Shown here in pieces: positions 21,702 to 34,342 of a DNA stretch of 64,000 bases. Under the pieces are notes generated by a model, which saw nothing but the letters and a program-made list of their open reading frames with translations, did no database searches and was not told the origin of the DNA. Source of the stretch: Phoronis australis (lineage: Eukaryota > Phoronida > Phoronidae). The position numbers and the translations under genes are program-made. The stretch spans positions 1 to 64,000 of the forward strand of contig NMRA01000579.1 of NCBI GenBank assembly GCA_002633005.1. Reading direction: 5' to 3'. Every line of letters starts with the position of its first letter. Position 1 is the stretch's first letter.

Positions 21702-21707
21702 AATAAA
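21702..21707 (+). promoter_or_regulatory. Poly(A) signal AATAAA of the deacetylase-like gene
   Basis: AATAAA about 120 bp after the stop at 21580, the first such hexamer downstream. Confidence 0.5.
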
Positions 21708-24640
21708 AGTCTAACTGCCCCATATTGTGCACGCAATGACCCCTAATTTTGCCTCTAGAGCATTAGACCACAAAGTGGTCATATTAGCGCCATCTCCAAA
21801 ATTGTATGCTTTCAGCAACGAAAATAAGAAACCTACAAAATTGATTGAAAGTTATGCTTTAGAGGCTGGAATAAGCCATATACATTATGCATAATTATTT
21901 GACATTTATTCAAATTTGACAGTTTTGTGCTATACAGAGGAGATAATCTAAAGATCACTTTTCTCAGCTATTTTTAGTGGCTGTAGATTTGTGAACTTCC
22001 TGCCGCCATGTTTCACCTTGTAGCTTTTTGTTACTTTTTGACTTATGGCTCAGGAGCTAATCTTGATGATAGGGCAAAATAACATCTTGCCTCAACTTTA
22101 CATTTTAGTGACAATTGTCTTGAAAAACTGTGTATTTTGAAATGATGAGCAGAATTTACAGACCATGTGAAAGAAAATTTGAACAAGAATTCTGCATTAA
22201 TTTGTTATAAAAATCAAGTCTAAACTCTTTCAAATGAAAACAAGCTGTTTTCTGGAGCTATCGCGCGATCAGTATCATGAATAAACCCGACGACTTTTGC
22301 CCAATGAGTCAGTTGACATTAGGTTTGAGGATATATAAAAAAATTGAACATTTATCTCTCTTGTTTTCTTCCATTATCTGGTTAATTTAAACATTCTTTA
22401 GAGATTTTAAATGGATGTAAATGCCTTTGAAGTTTGAACTTGTAAAAATTGTTGTTTGTAAAGACTGATTTTGAGGATATCATGGGAAACGAAGGCCCAA
22501 TCTGTTCGTTTGGAGAGTTTTCAACAAAAAAGTGTTTGTAGCTTTAGTCAGTCATACTGAAAAGACTTCAGAACAAGCGAGATGCTGTAAAATACTTTGT
22601 AAATCAAGTCCAGTGCAAGAGGATGAGCTCCTACTAGCCAGAGTAGGTAAATTTGTGACAGGACAGGACCAGTCGTGGAGTCAAATCATATCTGCGATGT
22701 TCACCGAAAAAACTGAAAAATTGGTGCCGGTTTTCACCCAAGCAGAAAGTGGCGTAGCGAGCACCTCTTTGGTCCCCCCGTCGACACCTCATGCGGCACC
22801 CCCACCCCACGCCCCAGTCTGACTGGGGGGGGGGGGCGGGAGGGTGCAAACGCAAAATTTCTGGCCACAGGGGTAGATTAACATTCCAGTGGCAGATCTA
22901 CCTTTTCAGTAAGGGGGATTTAGGATTTGCGCGAATCCAAGGCGCGTAGCACCGAGCGGGGGGAGGGTTTCCCCCTCCCGTGCAAATTTTTTTGTTCTTT
23001 GTAGCTGATTTCGTTTTCCTGGCGACGTTTTTTTTTATTTTTACTTTTTATCTAGTCCCTGGGGGAGGTTTAAACACCCTGAACTCCCCGTAGATCTGCT
23101 TCTGCATTCGTAGCAACCTGCGGGACATTACAATGTGAACACAAAATTACAATGTGCGTCGCTCTATTCATTTTGATAGGGAGAATTCAAACCAGTTTGT
23201 ACATCTTGGCGAGGAAAGTTTTGAAAACAGTTTGTTATGGTTGAAAAAAATGATTTTTTATGCCATTTTCTCGAACGAAACTCAAAAAAAATCAAAAAAC
23301 AGTCTAGACTTGATTTATTTGACAAGAGCCCCGTTACACCTGGAGCGTACGTAGAGAACAATTTCCGACCAGTCTAACAAAGCTTTGTCATTTCACAAAT
23401 ATGTCTTGCGGGACGTCCAAGACGCAAGTTCGGGTAATCGTCCGCATTAGCTAAGTCTTAAATTCTGTATTGTATTTTACTAATTTGTTAAATAAGTTAA
23501 TAAACGTAATTTTCCCCTCTCTCTTTCCCTGGGCGGCTAAGCTAATAAACCTATTTAAGGAAGGTGGGAGAGTGACCACCAAATGACTTGGAAAATTTCC
23601 ATTCAGTTTTGAAGGGAGGTTCATCAGACCCCTCTCATTATTATCATTTTATAATTATTTTTCTATTACGGCAGAATAACAGCGGGTTCATGAGCTTAAA
23701 CTCTTTGAGGGAGGCGCAGTTAAAAATCACCAGGGACATCAGAACCGCACTAATGGTGAACCCTTTGGCCAATGACCGACATCGCAGATCCGCACCTGTG
23801 TCACAAAGGAAACGAATAACTAACAACACTCTTTTCCGTAGTTTGAACAGCTACTCTACTCGCATGAATTTTCCCAACCGAACAATAACAAAAACTCTTT
23901 CAAAGCTTGCAGGCACGTGCAATATATACACGAGACTGTACTAGGATTTTTCGGTCATATTCAAAAGTTTTGACTAGTGACAGGCACAAAATTGTGATAG
24001 AACTTTTGTCTGACTATCACAAAATCCAAAATTTATTTTTCACGGAGTCATTAATAAAATTGTCTTTCTCAGTCGAATAGTTTACTAACCGGGGGCGGGG
24101 GTGCAAACCCCCCAGTTTCTGGCGACCGGGGGAGACTACAATTCGTAGTAACCAGCGGCCGGGAGATTACAATATGAACGCAAAATTGTTGACCGAGTTG
24201 CACTTAACAGAGGGCTACAGGCCCCTTGGGTCAGTCCCCATTTCTACGCCAGTGGCTCTCGCAACAAAGATGAAGACGAGAGCAGGACAGATTCGGCTTG
24301 TAGTCGCGTCCAGTACCGTCTCCATGTAAACAAACAGTGAAAACCTTCAAATTAGCTGTTTTTCTCACAAAATCACAGCATACAAATTTGAAAATGTATT
24401 TCAAAATAGTGCCATTAAATTATTCAATCAAAATCCTTTCAAACCATATCACTCATTTCTTATCAGCTCACTATACGTGCAAGAAAAATGCATTCAAACC
24501 TGTCTACTTCGGCGCCCAATTTTGTTGCAAAATGGATGTACAGGTCATAAAAAGAGAACTAATCCATGTCACAGAGGAGGGACCGATCTACATAAAAAGG
24601 ACAGTCACTGAGTGGCGAGACTGGCGTGTCAACGAGTATG
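21708..24640. other. Spacer with no recognised gene
   Basis: An open plus-strand frame at about 22483-22822 (no stop for about 110 codons, no ATG near its start) resembles no family I know and runs into a Pro-rich, then poly-G stretch at 22825. The blocks 22826-23160 and 24090-24200 share diverged phrases (GGGCGGG.GTGCAAAC, GGGAGATTACAATATGAACG), so they are probably copies of one repeat. A plus-strand frame ending at 24669 carries 45 residues from an ATG at 24532, also unrecognised. Confidence 0.4.
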
Positions 24641-25969
24641 CTGAGAACTGCCGAACATGTGGAAATTGATATGTCGTGAAAAAGCTCAAAAATATTTGGA
24701 CAAAGCAACGATTTACTAGGAAGAGAGGCAGAAGTTATCAAAATCAGAAAAGGTCGCTTGGTATGGCTTTTGATACCAGATATTACAAGATAAGGTCAGG
24801 CTATCTAGTTACATGGGGAGATAACCTGAACCAATCCGAATAACACAGCGGAATTGGCTGACCAAGTGAGCACTTAAAGTTAGTGCTATTCATGTATCAT
24901 TTTTTTCGTGTTCAGGAATTACGGCAGCACATTTCTCCATTGAAATAAATAGCATCAGGTCCACAAGTATGTCATAGTAAGGTGAAAAATAAGGCTTTTA
25001 AACCAACAATCAAATGAGAAAATTTATTTATTTTTGTCGCAATATTTTACTTATTCATAAATCGTAAAATTGACAAATCTGTCTCACTTCACAAAAACAA
25101 ATACTACAGAGGAAATATTGTTTAATAAGACAAAAATATATTTGGAATACACAAAATAATTCGTTTAGTTTTATGCTTTACAATTAGACAACACACAACA
25201 CCCGAGATGATTATCAGGTTACTATGAACCCATTTTCCAGCAACAAAAGATTTGGACTAGTAAACTACTAAACATAAAAAATTGACCTGGAAAATTTCCT
25301 TACTCGACCTGGAGGTCATTTCTAGGGCCTGTTGCATGCAAAGCGAACACAAATTTGTCTAAGACCGGAATTGAGGATGAGTTATGACTGACAAGGGAAA
25401 TTAATTATCTAGATACTTAAGAGACACAAAGCTGACATTCACCTCAACTTGGCACAGAAGAGCATACCAACTACACTTCCGCCACCTGTTGTGATTCATA
25501 AAACTAAGTGAGATAAGTGAGAATGCAGTTTCAAGCATAACTGTGGTCCTGAAACTGTGATGGAGATTCATTTACAAGATTATGAGACCCAGTACCTCCA
25601 GGTGGACAGACCAACTACTTGGGCCATGCCTACAGAGCTTTGTCTCAAACAATAACAAACTATCAGTTATTTACAAGCATACCATGTAGAACTCACTTTT
25701 AATCAGAGTAAAAAACAATTCCGAATCAAGATCTTTTTGTGAAAGTGAATAGTCACAATCTTTAACCAAAGTACACGTGTCAATCTAATTTTCCAAGTAA
25801 TAATCAAATATTTGTACTCGACTCTTGCAAATACCTTTCATAAGACAAATGTTGTGAACATTTTAGAACTACCATTGTGCGTGAATATTCATTAAATGAT
25901 AAAGACTTTAACTTCCGTTATTAGCAATATGTGCCCTCACAACAAACTCTTTGTGAGCCTACTGAACTA

Positions 25970-26827
25970 TTAACCCTGGTCATCAGCAGGGGGTGCTAAA
26001 CCTTCACAGTTGCCATGTGCCCTCACATGTACCTGCCAACAATCCCGCCTACTGTACCCTTTACCACAGATGTGGCACTTGAATGGCAGTTCACCCGTGT
26101 GAATCCTCAGATGACGATTGCGGTGGTTCTTCAGTGTGAACGCCTTGCCACAAAATGAGCACGTGAACGCCTGCTCACCCGTGTGAGTCTTGACGTGTGT
26201 GTGAAGGTTTGCCAGCTGGCTGAAAGCCTTTTGACAGATAGCACATTTAAATGGCTTCTCACCAGTGTGTTTTCGCATGTGCTTCCGCAGGTCCCCCTTG
26301 TGGTCAAATGCTTTCAAGCAGTCTGAACACTGATATCTCCTTTGTTCAGAATGTCTTAGCATGTGTCTTTTATAATACTGCCTGTCCAGAAACAATTTGC
26401 AGCAGATTTTACAGTACATCAGTTGACCGTCCGCCGTTTTGTGCTTTTTCAAGTGCTTCGATGGGTCTTCATTATCGGCGAACGTTTTTTCACAAAAAAT
26501 GCAGTGCGGCAGCTTTAGCTCCTCCAATTTGTGACACGAAAGAATATGCATGCGGAAAACGTCAGTGTCACGGCAACGGAATTCACAGACACTACACTTC
26601 TTGAGTTCCTCATCAACCCCAGCCCCAGACTGGGGGTTGACAGCAGTGTCTACAGACAAACCGCATTCATTTTCCACCTCACTGAGATCAGTCAAGTGTC
26701 CATCCACAGTCACACTACACTTACTCGATTTCTCATCAGTACCAGTGGAAGATGTACAACTTCCTTCGCCACAGTTGTATGACATTTTACCACCATCCCT
26801 AAGGGCCAGTTTAATTGAAACATCCAT
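25970..26827 (-). CDS. Seven-finger C2H2 protein, copy A (short form)
   Basis: A single-exon frame of 285 codons from the ATG at 26827. This ATG is chosen because MDVSxKLA is conserved with copy B; another ATG lies four codons upstream at 26839, and the frame stays open to 26929 without an ATG. Residues 1-84 are acidic and Ser/Thr-rich. Seven C2H2 fingers follow: the first is atypical (CSVCEFRC..HILSCH), the second lacks the usual aromatic spacing, and the last four have TGEK-type linkers. The tail is GLAPPADDQG. Predicted nuclear DNA-binding protein, target unknown. Relative to copy B (32477-33637) the acidic region is shorter by 101 codons, in frame. Exons 5' of the ATG were not identified. 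Confidence 0.8.
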   Translation of the reverse strand: MDVSIKLALRDGGKMSYNCGEGSCTSSTGTDEKSSKCSVTVDGHLTDLSEVENECGLSVDTAVNPQSGAGVDEELKKCSVCEFRCRDTDVFRMHILSCHKLEELKLPHCIFCEKTFADNEDPSKHLKKHKTADGQLMYCKICCKLFLDRQYYKRHMLRHSEQRRYQCSDCLKAFDHKGDLRKHMRKHTGEKPFKCAICQKAFSQLANLHTHVKTHTGEQAFTCSFCGKAFTLKNHRNRHLRIHTGELPFKCHICGKGYSRRDCWQVHVRAHGNCEGLAPPADDQG

Positions 26828-27597
26828 TGTACCAATCATGCTCCACTTGCAAGCTTTTTCTCTGCTACATGTACCGGGATGAGTAAGGCCTGATGGTCCA
26901 GCTTTCTCAACCTCATCTAGAAGTTCCACAACTATTACTATGTGTCTGGTTGGCTATGGGTAAGACCTAGAATAAATGCAATCAAAATTATTGGTAAAAT
27001 AAAGGGTGAATTAGAAAAAGTCGTATAAACTAGAGGTTCTGAGGAAGAGGGTGTCTTGTGATACAATATGCAATTTTCTTGGACTTTGTTACTCATTTAA
27101 TCAAGTTATGCACAACAATGACAGTAACATCAACTTTTAGTGCTAAAATGTTAAAACAATTGAAACGCAGAAAACACACAAACAGCTATACAAAGTGCAG
27201 TGTTTTAAACCCCTCCCCCAACTTCATGCAGGGCTTGGAATGACCAATGAAAAAAGAGGAAAACTTCCCAGGCAATGTATTGTTGTACAAAAACTAGGCT
27301 TGTGAGATAAAAATATTTTTTGTGTTGTAGTAAAATTTACCTGAAATAAAGGTTTTTGCATGAACAAGTAAAAATAATGATAAGAAACGAAAAAAGAGGA
27401 AACTGGTGGAAATCAAATAAGAAGATATCGAAACCAAAATAGAGGAAATCTTATTAAAAGAGGAAAATACCAAGCCTTGTTCATGCCATAAAAATTCCAT
27501 TTATTTCAAACAACTATTACTTCTATACCTTTCTGTAAAGATAATTCTTCATTGAAACCCTATATTGAACTTATTTCACTTTTGAAAAACTTGTCGG

Positions 27598-27705
27598 TAA
27601 TGGTCTGATATAACATGACTAAATTTTGAGAACCAGTTTTCTCCACTGAACAACGGACATCAAACTGGTCCTCAAAATACGGACACGTTATATTAGACTA
27701 TCGCC
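27598..27705. repeat. Palindromic element in duplication copy A
   Basis: Imperfect inverted repeat: 'GGTCTGATATAAC' with 'AAATTTTGAGAACCAGTTT' on the left, and 'AACTGGTCCTCAAAAT' with 'GTTATATTAGACTA' on the right. It is present in both duplication copies, so it predates the duplication. Confidence 0.75.
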
Positions 27706-28291
27706 AGCTTGTGGATATTTCACAACAAATTACACAAGTGAAATCTTCCATTTGATAGTTTTGTTCTTTTTGTTATCACAGAACCAAAATTTTAAGCAAA
27801 CTTGGTTTGGTGAAGTTATCACCATCTCCTTATCAGATGTATATTTACCAAACCCAAAATACACGAGTTATGTTTTAAAATTTGGCATCTGAGTTTTGTT
27901 TTTCACAAACGCGAGAGTAGTGTAAGTAAAGAATGTCAATTAAATTGTGTCATTTTTAATCAACTGACCTAACGGACAAAATATGCACACGTCATATGAA
28001 TGTTGGAGAAATACAAACTAAAGAAATGTTGGGTGTGAGTATATTTTCAGTAAAATTAGCTTCAATTAGTAAATTGACATTTTTCCTCATGATTGCCAGC
28101 AATGTTTTAACGTTCAGACATGCAGTTCAAGCCACAGACAGGCTGGCATTATGGTGACGTTAATTTGTCCAAGTCGAATAATAATGGCGTTTTGTGTAAA
28201 TTTATTGAGTTTTGTGTTTGATATGGATGGCCGAAGTGAAGCACCCATGGAATTCCTTGAACCGAATGTCATACCTTGTAGTATTACATAT

Positions 28292-28347
28292 AGTAAGTGT
28301 ATTGACTATTGGGGACGACTCCGAAGCTGAGGCTACCTGTGCTTGAA
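28292..28347. repeat. Diverged single arm of the 9682 hairpin element
   Basis: GTGTATTG.CTATTGGGGACGA.TCCGAAGCTGAGG.TACCTGTG parallels the right arm at 9734-9778 with small changes. The matching left arm is not evident. Confidence 0.6.
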
Positions 28348-28935
28348 TTCAGAATTTTGAGTTAGTTATTCCGGCGCCAACCCATCACTCACAGGGATAA
28401 TTTAATGGAGTCAAGGAAAGATAAGACTTCGGAGGTTGGTGCAATTCCACTCTGAGGGAGATGTACACAAATTTTAATTTTATTTGGAATTGGGAGCCTG
28501 GGCTCGGCAAAGTTTTAGTGTCCAACCTTTATGTTTCATATTACGGCGGTCGAACCATTTTTTCCTTCTGAAGAAATTACTATCATCGGAAAGATAATGC
28601 ATCCTACTCAATAAAAATCGAAAAATTATCAAAATCAGGGCAATCACTATCACTGCACTGCAATGATGGTTATGAATGATGAGTCATCGGGAAATCCGAG
28701 CGCTCTGCCGTAGTCTAACTACGTGAAATCAACTACTCTAACGGTTCACAAGCAATTAAGATAGAAAAGTTTAAAATGCCCACTCGGAATCGTACTAAAG
28801 TCTTACCCGATCAACCCCAAATCAGATCTTTACTGGAGCAAATTCGCCAGGTTTATGAGAACTAATGGACTATTGACGTCATTATTCACTACCGACACCT
28901 GGCGTGCGTTCAGTAACGCATGATTTCAATACAGA

Positions 28936-29149
28936 TGATGCAACTATCCTAGACGTGAGGAAGACGGGTTCAGAAGGCCTTGTTGTAAAGGAAGTCTCCA
29001 TGCATGAGAGTCCCTCTTCGATTTGTCACATTTACGTACGAGATGGTATTCTGACGTCAATGCCGCACAGTCTGCTGGTCAAAACGCCACCAGAATACGA
29101 TTACGTCACCAGCGGCAAGCTGAAGTCCGCCGTGAGATGCGGACGCTAA
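28936..29149 (+). CDS. Possible terminal exon of an unrecognised gene
   Basis: After an acceptor-like ATTTCAATACAG the frame stays open for 70 codons to the stop at 29147-29149. The peptide begins DDATILDVRKTGSEG and ends KLKSAVRCGR, with a mixed, protein-like composition. No upstream exon could be linked and no family was recognised. Just upstream (28909-28921) lies GCGTTCAGTAACGC, an end of the MITE family found at 13948, so the frame could instead be part of a repeat. Confidence 0.25.
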
Positions 29150-29534
29150 GTCGCTATTACTAGTTTTTTGATTCCAGTATTAGACTCAAATTGTTTCTTA
29201 GCTGGATGTCTCAAAATTTTCATGCTTTTACCGTGTCTACGTTTCATTACACCACTCTGTACGGCAATTTATAAGTCTCAGTGAGGAACAAGAGAACTCA
29301 TATCAGTCGGATATCGTTCTAGGTAGGCGGGTATCATTTTTTTTCAACGCGTATGGCTCCTATTTCAAAGTGAAATTGGCTGCCTCCGTCAATCGCACCA
29401 TAACGTAGAATTGTCGTGAGGACTTGACAGGGACCTCATGGGTCTCACACTCCACTGATTTATCCACATTGAATTTGCCCAGTGGCACACATTGTGAGTC
29501 ATAAAAGACTCGGAGACTGATAAGCATACCTGCA

Positions 29535-29664
29535 CCTGACGCAGCAAGTAGAACAACTCTCGTTTATCACATTGGTGTAGGTGAACTATGGTTTTCTGTT
29601 GACCCCAGACCGCCCGGAGTTGCAACATCATACCAACTCCGTCCGGACGGTCTCTCACGACCAT
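29535..29664 (-). CDS. Possible first exon of an unrecognised gene
   Basis: On the minus strand an ATG at 29664 opens a frame starting MVVRDRPDGVGMMLQLRAVW and reaching a possible donor (CAG|gtatgc) near 29530. It has a protein-like composition but no known motif or identified partner exon. Confidence 0.2.
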
Positions 29665-30304
29665 TTAGCGTTATGCGTTGAGATCAAGAGAATGCCGGCT
29701 TTTTAACTTAGCGTCTATAACAAGTCATCTATTCCGTGTGAGGTCACCCGCCAAAAATATGGCTGTTAGTATTAGCCGATCGTCATTGTGACATTTATAA
29801 TTTAAAACAGACGGCAATAGTCTCTTATGTCGAATTATTGAATATTTATCGAAATAAAACAATGGATGTATAGGTTTCAATAAAACTTATTCAACTTAAA
29901 AATGCTAAAATCGTTTTACCGTCGTTTTGCCGAGATTTTCTTGAAACAGGCAGTCTTCCTCTCATATTGGACGTGCCACTATGATCCAAGCCGTCATTTT
30001 TTTAAAATGGCCAGGACTGTACGTCGCTGTCAGCCCCAACTCAAAATCATGGGTCCGACCCTTCTGCAAAAGGCGTTTTCAATTCATAAAGAGCGTTCAA
30101 ACTATGGAACTGAAATATGCCAAGTGAAAATCATTTAGCCGTTAATTCAGGACTATTTTCATAATAAAGACTCTATAATTATATTTTCAGCTCAGTTTGT
30201 CGAGAATAGGCCGACAAAAGAAAGAGCTCAGTAGCTCACCAGAGTTCCGACCTCCTAGTCGGTTTACCAGATGCAAGCATGCGCACGCAAACTTCCAGAT
30301 TACC

Positions 30305-30386
30305 AAGGTGGCACCATAGACATCACAGTATTTTAATACTGTGATAACTTTGGTGCCACCTTAGAAAAAGATGTCTATGGGTGGCA
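30305..30386. repeat. Nested inverted-repeat element
   Basis: Outer arms AAGGTGGCACCA (30305-30316) and TGGTGCCACCTT (30351-30362); inner arms TCACAGTATT (30323-30332) and AATACTGTGA (30335-30344). A second pairing uses CCATAGACAT (30314-30323) and ATGTCTATGG (30371-30380), followed by GTGGCAC. Two alternative foldings are therefore possible. Confidence 0.75.
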
Positions 30387-32476
30387 CTGAATAGTTAGGC
30401 TGCGGCCAATTTGCAGTGCCAAAATATTAAAATCTAGGGGTAGCTAGGCCAGGCTTGGGGGCATTTTAGTTAGGTATTGTGTGTAGGCCAAGTGAATGGA
30501 TTTTTTGGTATTTGTGAACATGCCTGAGAATGAAAAAGGACACTTTCTCGGCTGTAGCTGCACTCTTCTTCAAGATGGTGGCCCCCTGTTAAAATTGTGC
30601 ATTGCTGTGCAGCAACTGAGAAATTGGCCGCGATTTCAGGTAGCCCTCAAACAAGCCAGATTTGCAAAAAAAAAACTAGTTGGTTGACAGTACTTTTGGA
30701 CCACATTGTTGGAATCGGTAAGAAATTTGCTTTCGGAATCTAATGTTGGCTTTAGTCGAGCATCGGCAGGGAAGTGGTGATTTGGGGGTGAAAAGTGCCG
30801 AAATTTGCATTTTTGTCCTTATTTTTCTTAGTTCTCAGCTTGGTTTCCACTGGTAGTGAAAGGGTAAAAAATATAAGAGAGAATAAAGTTTCTGTGCTCA
30901 TCTGTAGGGCTTGTGATGTGAAATCACACAAAACATTTCTTAATTTACATGCAGTTCAGTTTTGACAGAGTGAAGAAAGGGTGAAGAGTGCATTGACGTG
31001 TGTTCTGATAGGCAAACCCCTGTGAGAACTGTTCAGTGCCTCCTAAATAACGGCATAATGCGTCCACATATAAATAAGTGGGGCATAAAAATTGCCAGGT
31101 GACAGCGAATGAAAACCGTCGTTATAGCGCGCTGTAGGCTACCTGGGCCTTCACACGCTATCCGTGAGAATGAGGCCTGGGAAGGTTAGGCTCAGACTGA
31201 ACTGCCAAACAAGATGTCTTGGAAATTGACATCTTGTGAGTACGCTCAAAATTGTTCGACAAAGGAATGATTTACTACGAAGGAGGCAGAAGTTATCAAA
31301 ATCAGAAATGGTCGCTTGGTATTGCTTTTGATATCAGATATTACAAGATAAGGTCATGCTATCTAGTTACATGGGGAGATAACCTGACCGGATCCGAATA
31401 ACACGGTAGTTACTTAACTTACGAAGCATTTTTCGTGTTCAGGAATTACGTCAGCACATTTCTCCATTGAAATAAATGGTATCACGCCCACAAGCACGTG
31501 GAAGTAAGGTGAAAAAATAAGGCTTTTTAAACAAACAAATAAGTACATCCATTTATTTTATTTGCAATATTTTCTTATTCATAAATCATAAAATTGTAAA
31601 ATTTGTCTCACTTCACAAAAATCAATACTACGAAGTCAATGAAACAAGAAATATATTTGGAACACACAAAATAATTCCTTTTGTTTTATGCTTTAGATTA
31701 GACAACACACAACACCAGAGATGATAATCAGGTTACTATGAAATCATCTTCCATCAACAAAAGATTTTGACTAGTAAACTACTTAACATTAAAACTGACC
31801 TGAAAATTGCATTACTCAACTTGGAGACCATTTCTAGTACCTGTTGCATGCAAAGGAACAAAAATTTGTCAAAGACCAGAATTCAGGATAAGTTAAGTTT
31901 GAAGAGAAAAATTAATCATTTATAAAAGACTTTAGAAACACAAAGCTGACATTCGGTCTCAACGTGGCATAGGAAAGCATACTAACTAAATTTTCACCAC
32001 CTGTTGTGGATTCATAAAACTAAGTGAGATATGAGAGAATGCGGTTTCAAGCATAATTGTGGTCTTGAAACTGATGGAGATTTATTTACAGCATTTTGAG
32101 AATTGAGTACTTCCAGGTGGACCGACCAACTACTTGGGCAATGCTTACATACCTTAGTCCCAAACAATAACAAACTGTTAGTTATTCACAAGCCTACTAT
32201 GTAGAACTCACTTTTAATCAGAGTAAAGAAGAATTCAAGATATGTTTTGTAACAGTGAATAGTCACAATCTTTAACCAAAGTACATGTGTAAATGTAATT
32301 TTCCAAGTAACAATAAAATATTTGTACTCGACTCTTGCAAATACCTGTCATAAGACCAATGTGATCATTTAGAACTACCATTGTGTGTGATATTCGTTAC
32401 ATGATATATAGATTTTAACTTCTGTTATTAGCAATATGTGCCCTCACAACAAACTCTTTGTGAGCCTATTGAACTA

Positions 32477-33637
32477 TTAATCCTGGTCATCAGCAGGGGG
32501 TACTAATACTTCACATTTGCCATGTGCCTTCACATGTATCTTGCAATAGTCCCGCCTACTGAACTCTTTACCACAGATGTGGCACTTGAATGGCAGTTCA
32601 CCCGTGTGAATCCTCAGATGACGATTGCGGTGGTACTTCTGTGTGAACGCCTTGCCACAAAATGAACATGTGAACGACTGTTCACCTGTGTGAGTCTTGA
32701 CGTGTGTGTGAAGATTTGCCAGCTGGCTGAAAGCCTTTTGACAGATAGCACATTTAAATGGCTTCTCGCCACTGTGTTTTCGCATGTGTTTCCGTAGGTC
32801 CCCCTTGTGGTCAAATGCTTTCAAGCAGTCTGAACACTGGTGTCTCCTTTGTCCAGAATGTCTTAGCATGTGTCTGTTATAATAACGCCTGTCCAGAAAC
32901 AATTTACAACAGGTTTTACAGTACATCAGTTGACCGTCCGCTGTTTTGTGCTTTTGTAAGTGCTTCAATGGGTCTTCATTATCGGCAAACGCTTTTTTAC
33001 AAACAATGCAATACGGCAGCTTTAGTTCCTCCAGTTTGTGACACGAAAGCATATGCATGCGGAAAACGTCAGTGTCATGGCAACAGAATTCACAGACACT
33101 ACACTTGTTTAGTTCCTCACCAACCCCAGACCCAGACTGGGAGATGACAGCTGTGTCTACAGACACATCACATTTAGTTCCCACCCCACTGAAATCTGTT
33201 GAGCTACCATCCGCAGTCATGCTACACTTACTTGGTTTCTCATCAATACCAGTGGAAGATTCGGAAACCAAAGCATTGCCATTGCTAGTATTTGGCATGT
33301 TTGTCCTCCCTCCATGACCAGACTTGGCAGACGAAACGCATGGTTTCTCTGTAGCATCTGCCTCAGACTTAAAAATAATGGTACTATCTGCAGCTGACCT
33401 AAACACAGTTGATTTTTCACCAACACCAGTTTCATATTGGCAAACAACGCCACCGTGCACGGTGGTACTGCATTTTAACCAATCACTAGTCTTCAATCCA
33501 TTCTCTGTATTGTACATCTCAGTATTGCTCGAATGAACTTCGGAATCGCACAAAGAACCGCATGTAGGACTACCTTTGCCACAGTTGTATGATATCTCAC
33601 CACCATTCCTGTGGGCCAGTTTCATTGAAACATCCAT
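32477..33637 (-). CDS. Seven-finger C2H2 protein, copy B (long form)
   Basis: A single-exon frame of 386 codons. The ATG at 33637 matches the conserved MDVS start of copy A; upstream the frame is closed by stops, unlike copy A. The N-terminal 190 or so residues are acidic and Ser/Thr/Gly-rich and contain repeated phrases of the type 'S.TGIDEKPSKCS', 'VGEKSTVF' and 'GVGEELNKCS', as if built by internal duplication. The same seven C2H2 fingers follow, ending VPPADDQD. The fingers are strongly conserved with copy A while the acidic part varies. Predicted nuclear DNA-binding protein, probably a recent paralogue of 25970-26827. Confidence 0.83.
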   Translation of the reverse strand: MDVSMKLAHRNGGEISYNCGKGSPTCGSLCDSEVHSSNTEMYNTENGLKTSDWLKCSTTVHGGVVCQYETGVGEKSTVFRSAADSTIIFKSEADATEKPCVSSAKSGHGGRTNMPNTSNGNALVSESSTGIDEKPSKCSMTADGSSTDFSGVGTKCDVSVDTAVISQSGSGVGEELNKCSVCEFCCHDTDVFRMHMLSCHKLEELKLPYCIVCKKAFADNEDPLKHLQKHKTADGQLMYCKTCCKLFLDRRYYNRHMLRHSGQRRHQCSDCLKAFDHKGDLRKHMRKHSGEKPFKCAICQKAFSQLANLHTHVKTHTGEQSFTCSFCGKAFTQKYHRNRHLRIHTGELPFKCHICGKEFSRRDYCKIHVKAHGKCEVLVPPADDQD

Positions 33638-34342
33638 TGTACCAGTCGCGCTCCACTATCAAGCTTTTTCTCTTGCTACATGTACCGGGTCGAGTAAGGA
33701 CTGATTGTCCAGCTTTCTCAACCTCATCTAGAAGTTCCACGACTAATAATATGTGTCTGGTTGGCTATGGACAACATCTAGAATAAATGAAATCAAAATT
33801 ATTGGTAAAATAAAGTGTGAATTAGAAAAGGTCGTGTAAACTATAGGTTCTGAGGAAGAGGATGTCTTGTAAATACACAATCATCCATGCTTAATTAATA
33901 AAGTTATGCGCAATAATGACAGTAACATTGACTTTTAATACTAAAATGATTAAACAATTCAAAGTCAAAAAAACATACAAACGGCTATACATAGTGCAGT
34001 GTTTCAAACCCCTGTACTTCATGCAGGGCTTGGAATGACCAATGACAAAAAGAGGAACATTTTCCAGGTGATGTATCGTACAAAAAATAGGCTTGTGAGA
34101 TACAAATATTTTTGTGCTATATCAAAATTTACCTGAAATAAAGATTTTTGCACGAATAAAGTCAAAAGAGTGATAAGAGATGAAAAACAAGAGGAAACTG
34201 GAAATCAAATAAGAGGAAATCGAAACCAAAAAAGAGGAAACCCTCTTAAAAGAGGAAAATACCAAGCCCTGTTCGTGTCATAAAAAAATTCATTTATTTC
34301 ACACAACTATTATTAGCTCTATACCTTCATGTTAAGATAATT

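Larger units (their letters stand above)
24641..28186. repeat. Segmental duplication, copy A
   Basis: Aligns by eye along its whole length with 31195-35296, starting at GAACTGCC.AACA and ending at GTCGAATAATAA. It carries the seven-finger gene at 25970-26827 and the same flanking phrases. Copy A lacks the 311-bp insertion at 34343-34653 and about 100 codons of the gene. Confidence 0.85.
28187..31194. other. Spacer between the segmental duplications
   Basis: Apart from the two weak exon candidates and the hairpin elements listed separately, nothing was recognised. The frame at 30496-30687 has no domain resemblance or splice context. Confidence 0.5.

Noticed and set aside
22532-22822. Plus-strand frame ending in a Pro-rich stretch, considered as a gene
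   Set aside because: No ATG near the open start, no recognised domain, no clear splice partner; it runs into a poly-G and repeat-like region.
26828-26929. N-terminal extension of the seven-finger protein copy A, 34 codons with no ATG at its start
   Set aside because: The equivalent region of copy B is broken by a frameshift and stops, and the conserved ATG is at 26827.
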